A program made the position numbers and the translations under genes. DNA of 10,279 bases, from assembly GCA_024408895.1 (NCBI GenBank), contig JAKSUO010000033.1:1-10279 (forward strand), in the 5' to 3' direction. Of the stretch, positions 1 to 6,395 are shown in pieces. A model generated the notes under the pieces. That model did not search any database and was not told the origin of the DNA. It saw only the letters and a program-made list of their open reading frames with translations. Origin of the DNA: Alphaproteobacteria bacterium. Lineage in GTDB: Bacteria > Pseudomonadota > Alphaproteobacteria > RF32 > CAG-239. Position 1 is the first letter of the stretch. Every line of letters begins with the position of its first letter.

Positions 1-1110
1 AAGGCGCAAACCTTTATCTAAAGTGCGTCCGAAACGTTCTTCTTCAATTTTAATGGTTTCCTTAATCAGATTTTCACGCGTGAAAAGTTCCGGATAGGCT
101 TCGCCCATCTCCTTTTGCAAAACAGGTAAGAGTTTGTAAATCATCGGATCTTTAACGCCCAAAAGATAAGCATGACGCATCGCGCGCCGCATAATGCGGC
201 GTAAAACATAGCCGCGTCCTTCGTTAGAAGGCAACACTCCATCGGCAATCAAAAAGCATATTGCGCGCAAGTGATCGGCGATAACATTGTGAGATGCTTT
301 TAAAGGTCCGTTCGGGTCGGTGTTGGCTATGTCGGCAACTTCTTTGATAATGTGTTGGAACATATCGGTTTCAAAGTTGGAATGGACACCTTGCAGGATG
401 GCAGCAATACGCTCTAAACCCATTCCTGTATCAATAGACGGACGTTTTAAGTTAATGCGTGAGCCGTCAGGCAAGTCTTCAAACTGATCAAACACCAAGT
501 TCCAGATTTCAATGAATCTGTCACCATCTTCTTCCGGCGTTCCCGGCAGGCCTCCCCAAACTTCCGGACCGTGGTCATAAAAAATTTCAGAGCACGGACC
601 GCATGGACCGGTATCACCCATTTGCCAAAAATTATCTTTGGTGGCAATGCGGATAATTCTGTCTTCCGGCAAACCGGAAACTTTTTTCCACAAATCGTGT
701 GCTTCTTCATCATTGTGATAAATGGTGACCACCAATTTATCTTTCGGCAAACCGAAATCTTTAGTTAATAATTCCCAAGCATAAGGAATGGCTTTGTCTT
801 TGAAATAGTCACCGAAAGAAAAATTGCCGAGCATTTCAAAAAATGTGTGGTGACGTACATCGTAGCCGACACTGTCTAAATCGTTATGTTTGCCACCGGC
901 GCGAACGCTTTTTTGTGCGGTGGCCGCTCGTGTGTAATCGCGTGTTTCATTACCCGCCAAAATGTTTTTAAACTGTACCATACCCGAGTTTGTGAACATT
1001 AAAGTCGGATCATTATCCGGCACCAAAGAAGATGACGGAATTATTTTATGGTCATTCTTGGCGAAATAGTTTAAGAATGTTTTGCGAATTTCATTTACAC
1101 TGACAGTCAT
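1..1110 (-). CDS. alaS: Alanyl-tRNA synthetase, N-terminal 370 residues (3' end outside window)
   Basis: Class II aminoacyl-tRNA synthetase that activates alanine with ATP and charges tRNA-Ala in the cytosol. The minus-strand frame is open from ATG 1110-1108 to the window edge. It reads TVSVNEIRKTFLNYF at the start, then FTNSGMVQFK (about residues 45-54), TAQKSVRAGGKHNDLDSVGY (about 63-82), HHTFFEMLGNFSFGDYF (about 86-102), WNLVFDQF (about 205) and SIDTGMGLERI (about 226-236). All are hallmark AlaS catalytic-domain sequences. The last visible part, ERFGRTLDKGLRL, is in the tRNA-recognition region. Family members are about 870-890 residues, so the C-terminal part of the tRNA-recognition region, the editing domain and the C-Ala domain lie beyond position 1. 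AAGGA seven bases upstream of the ATG fixes the start. No frameshift is seen. The identity is very secure. Confidence 0.97.
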   Translation of the reverse strand, partial: MTVSVNEIRKTFLNYFAKNDHKIIPSSSLVPDNDPTLMFTNSGMVQFKNILAGNETRDYTRAATAQKSVRAGGKHNDLDSVGYDVRHHTFFEMLGNFSFGDYFKDKAIPYAWELLTKDFGLPKDKLVVTIYHNDEEAHDLWKKVSGLPEDRIIRIATKDNFWQMGDTGPCGPCSEIFYDHGPEVWGGLPGTPEEDGDRFIEIWNLVFDQFEDLPDGSRINLKRPSIDTGMGLERIAAILQGVHSNFETDMFQHIIKEVADIANTDPNGPLKASHNVIADHLRAICFLIADGVLPSNEGRGYVLRRIMRRAMRHAYLLGVKDPMIYKLLPVLQKEMGEAYPELFTRENLIKETIKIEEERFGRTLDKGLRL

Positions 1111-1145
1111 TTTATATCCTTATATTTTAACGAATCTTTTTACCG

Positions 1146-1173
1146 GATATAAAATAATGCAAACTTCAGTCAA
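1146..1173 (-). promoter_or_regulatory. Candidate sigma70-type promoter for alaS
   Basis: On the minus strand TTGACT (1173-1168) is followed after 16 bases by TATATC (1151-1146), about 35 bases before the alaS start codon. This is 5/6 and 4/6 matches to consensus. It would let alaS be transcribed independently of the upstream tspO gene. It was read by eye and not scored. Confidence 0.4.
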
Positions 1174-1206
1174 TGTCTAGAATAATTTATAAAAAATTTC
1201 TTTTTG

Positions 1207-1698
1207 CTAAAAAGTATATGATGCACCGTTTAAGTCAACAGTTACCCAATTCAAGTATGTGGCAAACAGAATCCATAAATTATAAGGGAGCAACATATAT
1301 GCAGCCGTTTTTTTCAAATAGTAGTAACGTTGCGTTAAATAAAGAGAGGCAAAGAACAATACAACAATAACCGCAAAAGCAATCATAAAATAAGCTTTGG
1401 CGAAAAACAAAAACGACCAAACAACCTGTAAAAACAGATTCACAATATACATTTGCACCGGAATCCAAATTTGCTGTTTATCAGGATGATTTAAAATCAT
1501 ATCAAACGAAATTACCAAAAGTGTGTAAAGTATTATCCACACAATCGGAAAAACATAATTCGGCGGTGTCAGTGATGATAATTGTATTTTATCGTAAAAT
1601 CCAACCATGCCGATATCGTTGAAATAACGGCAAAAAGCATAAGTAATTCCGACCAAAACAACACTGTATACAAAATTAAGTACTGAATTATTAAACAT
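1207..1698 (-). CDS. tspO: TspO/MBR family membrane protein
   Basis: A 163-residue, aromatic-rich membrane protein with about five hydrophobic segments (roughly residues 5-25, 47-67, 78-100, 104-124 and 134-153), the size and topology of the TspO/MBR family (tryptophan-rich sensory protein, bacterial relative of the mitochondrial translocator protein). Family landmarks are LTPPNYVFPIVWIILY (43-58), VNLFLQVVWSFLFF (86-99) and LLPYNLWILFATYLNW (136-151). Known members bind porphyrins and cholesterol-like ligands and affect tetrapyrrole or stress responses; the physiological role is unsettled even in model bacteria. The start is supported by AGGAG about eight bases upstream. The gene stands alone, divergent from map and upstream of alaS on the same strand, and no tetrapyrrole gene is nearby. 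Family assignment is strong and specific function unknown. Confidence 0.88.
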   Translation of the reverse strand: MFNNSVLNFVYSVVLVGITYAFCRYFNDIGMVGFYDKIQLSSLTPPNYVFPIVWIILYTLLVISFDMILNHPDKQQIWIPVQMYIVNLFLQVVWSFLFFAKAYFMIAFAVIVVLFFASLYLTQRYYYLKKTAAYMLLPYNLWILFATYLNWVTVDLNGASYTF

Positions 1699-1718
1699 CT
1701 TTTTTCTCCTCTGGCGTC

Positions 1719-1746
1719 TATATATTCACTTATTAAAATGTTTCAA
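1719..1746 (-). promoter_or_regulatory. Candidate sigma70-type promoter for tspO
   Basis: Minus-strand TTGAAA (1746-1741), a 16-base spacer and TATATA (1724-1719) lie about 20 bases before the tspO start codon. The spacing is good and both boxes are close to consensus. This implies a very short leader containing the AGGAG ribosome-binding site. Confidence 0.5.
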
Positions 1747-1764
1747 CGACAAACAGAAAATATC

Positions 1765-1793
1765 TTGTTTTTTTATATGAAATGTTATATCTT
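1765..1793 (+). promoter_or_regulatory. Weak candidate promoter for map-radC
   Basis: TTGTTT (1765-1770), a 17-base spacer and TATCTT (1788-1793) lie in the 120-base divergent region between tspO and map, about 25 bases before the map start. The boxes match consensus only in part and the region is T-rich, so chance similarity is possible. Confidence 0.3.
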
Positions 1794-1818
1794 TTTTTGT
1801 AGATGTTTGGAGAATATT

Positions 1819-2619
1819 ATGTACACCAATAAAAATGGAATAAAAATATATGATAATCCGGCGGATTTTGAAGGAATGCGTAAGGCCGGAAAGGTTGCCG
1901 CCGAATGTTTGGACTATATAACAGATTATGTACAAGTAGGGGTAACAACCGGTGAGTTGGATGATTTGTGCTTAAAGTTTATGGAAAGCAAAGGTGCTGT
2001 GTCGGCATGTTTGGGGTATCACGGATATCCTAAAGCCACCTGCATTTCCATAAATCAGGTGATTTGTCACGGTATTCCTGACTATGAGCGCAAACTTGCC
2101 GATGGGGATATTCTTAATATTGATGTCACGGCCATTGTGGACGGTTATTACGGCGATACCAGCCGTATGTATTTTGCAGGTAAGCCGAAAGTAAAGGGAA
2201 AACGTTTATGTGAAGTTACATATGAATGTTTAATGCGTGGTATAGATGTTGTGAAGCCGGGGGCACATTTCGGTGATATCGGCGCAGTAATAGAAGATTA
2301 TGCTCACAAATACGGGTATTCGGTTGTAGATATGTTCTGCGGGCATGGCTTGGGAAAGGTTTTTCATGATGCGCCGAATGTAATGCATTGCGGACGCAAG
2401 GGAACAGGGCCGATTATGGAAGAGGGAATGTTTTTTACGATTGAACCGATGATAAACCTGGGTAAAAAAGATGGCGTTATTCTTGCTAACGGATGGACCG
2501 CTGTGACTTGTGATCACGCTTGGTCGGCACAATTTGAACATTCCATGGGGGTAACAAAAGACGGGGTTGAAGTGTTTACATATTCCCCAAAAGGCTTGGA
2601 TAAGCCTCCGTATAAATAA
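1819..2619 (+). CDS. map: Methionine aminopeptidase, type I
   Basis: Cytosolic metalloprotease that removes the initiator Met from nascent proteins once they are deformylated. The frame extends upstream to an ATG at 1738, but the start at 1819 is preferred: GGAGA sits just upstream, it gives 266 residues (E. coli Map is 264), and the extra 27 residues would be hydrophobic and unlike the family. Every active-site residue aligns with the E. coli enzyme at a constant offset of five: His84 in ICHGIP, the metal ligands Asp102 (NIDV), Asp113 (GDTSRMYF), His176 (GHGLG), Glu209 (FTIEPM) and Glu240 (QFEHS), plus His183 (VFH). It should be active. radC follows after 18 bases, so the two are probably co-transcribed. 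Confidence 0.96.
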   Translation: MYTNKNGIKIYDNPADFEGMRKAGKVAAECLDYITDYVQVGVTTGELDDLCLKFMESKGAVSACLGYHGYPKATCISINQVICHGIPDYERKLADGDILNIDVTAIVDGYYGDTSRMYFAGKPKVKGKRLCEVTYECLMRGIDVVKPGAHFGDIGAVIEDYAHKYGYSVVDMFCGHGLGKVFHDAPNVMHCGRKGTGPIMEEGMFFTIEPMINLGKKDGVILANGWTAVTCDHAWSAQFEHSMGVTKDGVEVFTYSPKGLDKPPYK

Positions 2620-2637
2620 TTATCAGAGAGGCTGAAA

Positions 2638-3378
2638 ATGACGGAAGAAACTGCGGAAAAGCCTTTATATCTTGGACACAGAGCCAGATTAAAAGAACGA
2701 TTTATGGTTGATGAAGGCGCAAGTATGCCTGATTATGAGTTGTTGGAACTTTTGCTGACAATGGCTATTCCGCGGCGTGATGTTAAACCTTTGGCTAAAA
2801 AACTGATTGCAACTTTCGGCGATTTGGTAAGTGTGATTAAAACGCCGGCGCATGAATTGTTGGAACAAAGTGAATTAAGTCCGAATGCCATTGTTTTGTT
2901 GAAAGCTGTGTCAACTTGCCTGCTGCGTGCAACAGGACGCATTTTGGGAGAACCTGATAAAAACGTTATATCGTGTTGGGATGAATTTTACGATTATTGC
3001 CGCCAATTAATCGGTTATAAAGACGTTGAAGAATTTCATGTTTTCTTCTTTAATGATAATTTGTGCTATAAAGGTGATATGTTGCTGTCTGTGGGAACGG
3101 TGAACAAAGCCTATGTTTATCCGCGAGAAATATTGCGTAAAGCCATAGAAGTTAAAGCTTCCTTCATTATTTTGGCTCATAACCATCCGTCGGGCAACGT
3201 TAAGCCGTCATCCGCCGATATTAAGTTGACAAAGGATATATGCGAGTTGTGCGATTTAATGGAACTGAAAGTGTTTGACCATATCATTGTGTCAAAATAC
3301 AACATATATAGTTTCAAATCTTCCGGCAATATTCAATCGTTTAATGCCGGACCGTTTCACATAAAAAATAACGTTTAA
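2638..3378 (+). CDS. radC: RadC-family (JAB/MPN domain) protein
   Basis: A 246-residue member of the RadC/UPF0758 family. The N-terminal part (about 10-100) is the helical, helix-hairpin-helix-like UPF0758 region, with LGHRARLKERF and PDYELLELLL near its start. The C-terminal part (about 110-232) is a JAB1/MPN-like metalloprotease fold with an intact JAMM zinc signature: H181-x-H183-x7-S191-x2-D194, reading AHNHPSGN. Candidate catalytic acids are Glu131/Glu132 before FHVFFF. The family was named for a presumed role in DNA repair, but the original radC mutation was later traced to recG and the true function is unresolved. AGAGAGG at 2625-2631 serves as ribosome-binding site. It follows map closely, a neighbourhood often seen in alphaproteobacteria. 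Confidence 0.93.
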   Translation: MTEETAEKPLYLGHRARLKERFMVDEGASMPDYELLELLLTMAIPRRDVKPLAKKLIATFGDLVSVIKTPAHELLEQSELSPNAIVLLKAVSTCLLRATGRILGEPDKNVISCWDEFYDYCRQLIGYKDVEEFHVFFFNDNLCYKGDMLLSVGTVNKAYVYPREILRKAIEVKASFIILAHNHPSGNVKPSSADIKLTKDICELCDLMELKVFDHIIVSKYNIYSFKSSGNIQSFNAGPFHIKNNV

Positions 3379-3402
3379 TTTATATGAATTTGTATTTTTT
3401 GC

Positions 3403-3431
3403 TTGAAAATCAAAAAAAAATGTAGTAGCTT
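3403..3431 (+). promoter_or_regulatory. Candidate promoter for rpsD
   Basis: TTGAAA (3403-3408) preceded by GC, then an A-tract spacer of 17 bases and TAGCTT (3426-3431). The -35 box is good and the -10 box poor. The CTTGAAAA element recurs ahead of sufS (4238-4245), which supports a real -35 region. A leader of about 100 bases to the rpsD start would result. Confidence 0.4.
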
Positions 3432-3442
3432 GTGCCCACTTC

Positions 3443-3479
3443 CGAGGATGAAGATTGTTTTTTACGGCAATCTCGTTGC
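3443..3479 (+). promoter_or_regulatory. Possible structured leader of rpsD mRNA
   Basis: In the roughly 100-base leader, AGATTG (3452-3457) can pair with CAATCT (3468-3473) around a ten-base loop. Competing pairings also exist: CGAG (3443-3446) with CTCG (3472-3475), and GCAA (3467-3470) with TTGC (3476-3479). Ribosomal protein S4 is an autogenous regulator in several bacteria, so a leader switch is conceivable. The stems are short and no known S4 target fold was recognised. This is speculative. Confidence 0.25.
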
Positions 3480-3537
3480 AAATTTGTGTTTGTAACTATC
3501 GGGACAATAATGTAATAATAAAATAAAGGAATTTAAT

Positions 3538-4152
3538 ATGAAAAGTATAGTTGCTGCAAAAAAGAAAAACAGCCGCCGTTACGGCGATAATTTGTGGGGC
3601 GAAGCCAGCAGCCCGTATAATAAAAGATCATATCGTCCGGGACAACACGGTCAAAGAAAAGCAAAAGTTACCGACTATGGTCAACAATTAATTGCTAAAC
3701 AAAAATTGAAAGTTTATTACGGCAATATTTCCGAAAAACAATTCAGAAAATATTATGCCGAAGCTATTCGTCGCTCGGGTGATGCTGCCGAAAACTTAAT
3801 CGGTTTGTTGGAATCTCGTTTGGATAACTTGGTTTATAAATCTAAGTTTGTTTCAACGGTTTTTGCCGCTCGTCAGTTTGTTAATCATGGCCATGTAACG
3901 GTTAACGGCAAAAAAGTGAACATTCCGTCTTATATTGTTAAAGCCGGCGATGTTATTGAAGTTCGTGAAAAATCTAAAGATTTAGCTATTGTAATGGCTG
4001 CTATTGAGTCGCAAACTCGTGAATGTCCGTCTTATTTGGAAGTTGATACAAAGAAAAAATCTGCCAAATATACGTTTGTTCCGAAGTTTGAAGATGTTCC
4101 TTACGCTGCTGTTATGGAACCTAATCTGGTTATTGAATACTACTCTCGTTAA
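3538..4152 (+). CDS. rpsD: 30S ribosomal protein S4
   Basis: Primary 16S rRNA-binding protein that nucleates assembly of the 30S body. It is 204 residues, the usual bacterial length. Diagnostic parts are the basic N-terminus, RRYGDNLWG (13-21), RPGQHGQRKAK (33-43), LIAKQKLKVYYGNISEKQFR (51-70), an S4 RNA-binding domain (about 94-155, with LESRLDNLVY and ARQFVNHGHVTVNGKKV) and the C-terminal LVIEYYSR. The N-terminal Cys cluster of zinc-binding S4 proteins is absent. AAGGAA lies about eight bases before the ATG. The gene stands outside any ribosomal protein operon, with its own upstream region and a strong terminator, which is usual for rpsD in alphaproteobacteria. Confidence 0.97.
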   Translation: MKSIVAAKKKNSRRYGDNLWGEASSPYNKRSYRPGQHGQRKAKVTDYGQQLIAKQKLKVYYGNISEKQFRKYYAEAIRRSGDAAENLIGLLESRLDNLVYKSKFVSTVFAARQFVNHGHVTVNGKKVNIPSYIVKAGDVIEVREKSKDLAIVMAAIESQTRECPSYLEVDTKKKSAKYTFVPKFEDVPYAAVMEPNLVIEYYSR

Positions 4153-4165
4153 TCTTCGGATTTTT

Positions 4166-4236
4166 ACAATATATTTCAGAGGATTTTTCCTTTATAGTCT
4201 GTTCGGGCAATGGGAAAAATCCTCTTTTTATATTGT
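4166..4236 (+). terminator. Two-part hairpin terminator after rpsD
   Basis: A perfect 13-base inverted repeat (AGAGGATTTTTCC at 4178-4190 with its complement at 4213-4225) encloses a 22-base loop and is followed by a T run (4225-4229). An outer perfect 8-base repeat (ACAATATA 4166-4173 with TATATTGT 4229-4236) extends the stem across a small internal loop, giving 21 paired bases. It starts 13 bases after the rpsD stop codon and ends two bases before the -35 box of the next promoter. Confidence 0.85.
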
Positions 4237-4238
4237 GC

Positions 4239-4267
4239 TTGAAAAATGAGTATCGTTGCGCTAAATA
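4239..4267 (+). promoter_or_regulatory. Promoter for the sufS-sufT-sufE-sucCD-comF run
   Basis: TTGAAA (4239-4244), a 17-base spacer and TAAATA (4262-4267), 19 bases before the sufS start codon. Position just after the terminator and good spacing make this the likely start of the six-gene transcript. With so short a leader no riboswitch can fit, and no IscR-type operator was recognised. Confidence 0.55.
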
Positions 4268-4286
4268 AGAAAAAAAAGGTAATACA

Positions 4287-5510
4287 ATGTATGATGTTTA
4301 TCAAATAAGAAAAGATTTTCCGATTTTAGCGGAAAAAGTGAACGGTAAATCGGTGGCTTTTCTCGATTCCGCGGCATCGGCGCAGAAGCCTACGGTAGTA
4401 CTTGATAAAATGTATGAAGTTTATACCAACGCTTATGCGAATCCGCATCGCGGTTCCTATTTTTTTGCCGAACAAATTACAAGAGAATTTGAAAATGCAC
4501 GATGTGTAGTGCAAAAATTTATTAATGCCGAATCGGCGAAAGAAATTGTTTTTACACGCAATGCAACGGAATCAATTAATTTGGTGGCCGCAACATGGGG
4601 CGCAAAATATTTGCATGCCGGCGATGAAGTTTTGATTTCTGAAGCTGAACATCACGCAAATTTAGTGCCGTGGCAACACATTTGTGAAGTAACCGGGGCT
4701 AAACTTAAGGTTTTTGCTGTGTCTGATGAGGGCGATTTTGTAGAAGAAAATTTTATAAAAAAATTGAATGATAAAACAAAATTGGTTGCCGTAACGGCAA
4801 TGTCCAATGTTCTGGGAACAATTTTCCCGATAAAACAAATTACGCAAAAAGCACATGATGCCGGTGCACTCGTGTTGGTTGATGCGTGCCAATTTGCGGC
4901 GCATTATCCGGTTGATGTTCAAAAGTGGAATTGCGATTTTCTGGCATTTTCCGGACACAAAGCATACGGGCCAACGGGAATCGGTGCGCTGTATGGTAAA
5001 GCAGAAATTTTACGCGAAATGCCACCATATCAGTTTGGCGGCGATATGATTGATAATGTGACTTTTGACAAGACAACCTTTGCTGATATTCCGGCGCGTT
5101 TTGAAGCCGGAACGGCAGCTTTCGTACAGGCCATAGGTATGGCGGAAGGCTTGAAATATATGGAAAATATCGGGCTTGATAATTTGGTTAGTCATGAAAA
5201 TGAATTAACGGCATACACGTTGAATCTTTTAGAACAGGTACCGAATTTGCAAATTGTCGGTATGGCAAAAAATCGCGGCGGTGTTTTTAGCTTTGACGTT
5301 AAAGGTATTCATCCGCAAGATTTAGCGTTTGTTTTGAATAAGGAAAACGTTGCCGTCAGAACCGGTCATCATTGCGCACAACCAATTGTTAATCGGATGG
5401 GGTACACGTCTTTGGCGCGTGCTTCATTTGGATTATATACCGTAAAGGAAGATATTGACGCTTTATTTGCCGCGTTGATTAAGGCCGAAAAATTTTTTAG
5501 GGAAAACTGA
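4287..5510 (+). CDS. sufS: Cysteine desulfurase SufS (group II)
   Basis: PLP-dependent, class V aminotransferase-fold enzyme that takes sulfur from L-cysteine, forming alanine and a protein persulfide for Fe-S cluster assembly. It has 407 residues (E. coli SufS 406). FLDSAASAQKP (25-35) and the ANPHRGSY segment (51-58) are family marks. The PLP Schiff-base lysine is Lys225 in FSGHKAYGPTG (221-231), His122/His123 lie in EAEHHANLVPW (119-129), and the persulfide cysteine is Cys363 in RTGHHCAQP (358-366), the short RxGHHCA loop of group II enzymes that depend on a SufE or SufU partner. Arg378 in SLARAS matches the substrate-carboxylate arginine. All key residues are present. The stop codon overlaps the next start by one base. 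Confidence 0.95.
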   Translation: MYDVYQIRKDFPILAEKVNGKSVAFLDSAASAQKPTVVLDKMYEVYTNAYANPHRGSYFFAEQITREFENARCVVQKFINAESAKEIVFTRNATESINLVAATWGAKYLHAGDEVLISEAEHHANLVPWQHICEVTGAKLKVFAVSDEGDFVEENFIKKLNDKTKLVAVTAMSNVLGTIFPIKQITQKAHDAGALVLVDACQFAAHYPVDVQKWNCDFLAFSGHKAYGPTGIGALYGKAEILREMPPYQFGGDMIDNVTFDKTTFADIPARFEAGTAAFVQAIGMAEGLKYMENIGLDNLVSHENELTAYTLNLLEQVPNLQIVGMAKNRGGVFSFDVKGIHPQDLAFVLNKENVAVRTGHHCAQPIVNRMGYTSLARASFGLYTVKEDIDALFAALIKAEKFFREN

Positions 5511-5989
5511 TGACAGATATCAAAGAAGAAGCAAAAGATAAAATGCCGGAAGAAGTTGAAGCCTTGGGTGCTACCGAAAGCCGTTTATTGCAAGCAATGG
5601 CTATGACTGAAGATGAACAGTCGGATAATGCCGCTCTTTTAGATTTTACGGCGTATGCCGGTGAGCCGTTGGCCGCTGACGTTCAAAAAGCCCGAATGTT
5701 TGATATTGTGGAAAGTATTCGCACGGTTTGTGATCCGGAAATTCCGATAAATGTTTATGATATGGGGTTGATTTATAAAATTGATCAAACGGATAACGGT
5801 GATTTGTTTATTGAAATGACGCTAACAGCACCAACTTGCCCAATTGCCGGTGTTTTGCCGCAACAGGTTGCCGATGCGGTTGCCGCAACAACGGGGGTCG
5901 GTAAAGTTGAGGTGAAATTAGTTTGGGAACCAGCGTGGACACCGGATAAAATGACCGCTGAAGCCAAAGAAATGTTGGAGTTGTTATGA
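5510..5989 (+). CDS. sufT: SufT-like DUF59/MIP18-family Fe-S assembly protein
   Basis: A 159-residue protein. Residues about 60-159 form a DUF59/MIP18 domain: CDPEIPINVYDMGLIYKI (74-91), then EMTLTAPTCPIAG (102-114) with the conserved Cys110, and VWEPAWTPDKM (138-148) near the end. In bacteria this family (SufT, and the related C-terminal domain seen in other Fe-S factors) acts in Fe-S cluster assembly or target maturation; the biochemical step is not fully defined. The first 55-60 residues are acidic and low in conservation, an extension beyond the bare domain. It lies between sufS and sufE, with 1-base and 4-base overlaps, implying translational coupling. An alternative is a PaaD-like DUF59 protein, but the suf context favours SufT. 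Confidence 0.88.
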   Translation: MTDIKEEAKDKMPEEVEALGATESRLLQAMAMTEDEQSDNAALLDFTAYAGEPLAADVQKARMFDIVESIRTVCDPEIPINVYDMGLIYKIDQTDNGDLFIEMTLTAPTCPIAGVLPQQVADAVAATTGVGKVEVKLVWEPAWTPDKMTAEAKEMLELL

Positions 5990-6393
5990 TGAATTTGCAA
6001 GAGCTGACAGAGAATTTTGCATTTTTTGACGGTTGGGAAGAAAAATATCAATATGTAATTGATTTGGGACGTCAATTAGAGCCGTTGGATGAACGGTTTA
6101 AAACGGAAGAATGGAAGGTTAAAGGTTGTCAATCTCAAGTGTGGTTGGTGCCGAATTTTGATGGCGGACTCTTACATTTTTGCGGTGATAGTGACGCAAT
6201 TTTGGTTAAGGGAATTATAGCAATTGTTTTGCTGATTTATAATAATAAAACGCCTCAAGAAATAAAAACAGTTGATGTTATGAAAATTTTTGCTACACTC
6301 GGATTAGAGGAAAACCTTACACCAAGTCGGCGTAATGGTATGATGTCTATGGTTGCCAAAATAAGAGAATATGCCGACGCTTATGAGGACTGA
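5986..6393 (+). CDS. sufE: SufE family sulfur acceptor protein
   Basis: Partner of SufS: accepts the persulfide on a conserved cysteine, stimulates desulfurase turnover and passes sulfur to the scaffold. It has 135 residues, near the usual 138. The catalytic Cys48 lies in VKGCQSQVWL (45-54). FFDGWEEKYQYVIDLG (13-28) is typical of the N-terminal helix, and LTPSRRNGMMSM (115-126) matches the conserved C-terminal LSPSRxNG region. Two adjacent ATG codons (5986 and 5989) are possible starts; TTGGAG at 5975-5980 suits either. The start overlaps the sufT stop codon as ATGA, so translation is probably coupled. The next gene begins two bases after the stop. Confidence 0.93.
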   Translation: MMNLQELTENFAFFDGWEEKYQYVIDLGRQLEPLDERFKTEEWKVKGCQSQVWLVPNFDGGLLHFCGDSDAILVKGIIAIVLLIYNNKTPQEIKTVDVMKIFATLGLEENLTPSRRNGMMSMVAKIREYADAYED

Positions 6394-6395
6394 CG

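Noticed and set aside
447..713. An 88-codon open frame on the minus strand inside alaS in another frame
   Set aside because: The alaS frame is continuous and matches the family here; the other frame is a shadow.
1738..1818. Upstream in-frame extension of map starting at the ATG at 1738
   Set aside because: It would add 27 hydrophobic, Cys/Phe-rich residues not known in the family, would cover the inferred promoter region, and has no ribosome-binding site; the ATG at 1819 has GGAGA upstream and gives the normal length.
3394..3418. ATTTTTTG/CAAAAAA inverted repeat after radC as a terminator
   Set aside because: Only one G-C pair and a run of A-T pairs, an A tract rather than a T tract on the 3' side, and it overlaps the -35 box of the rpsD promoter.
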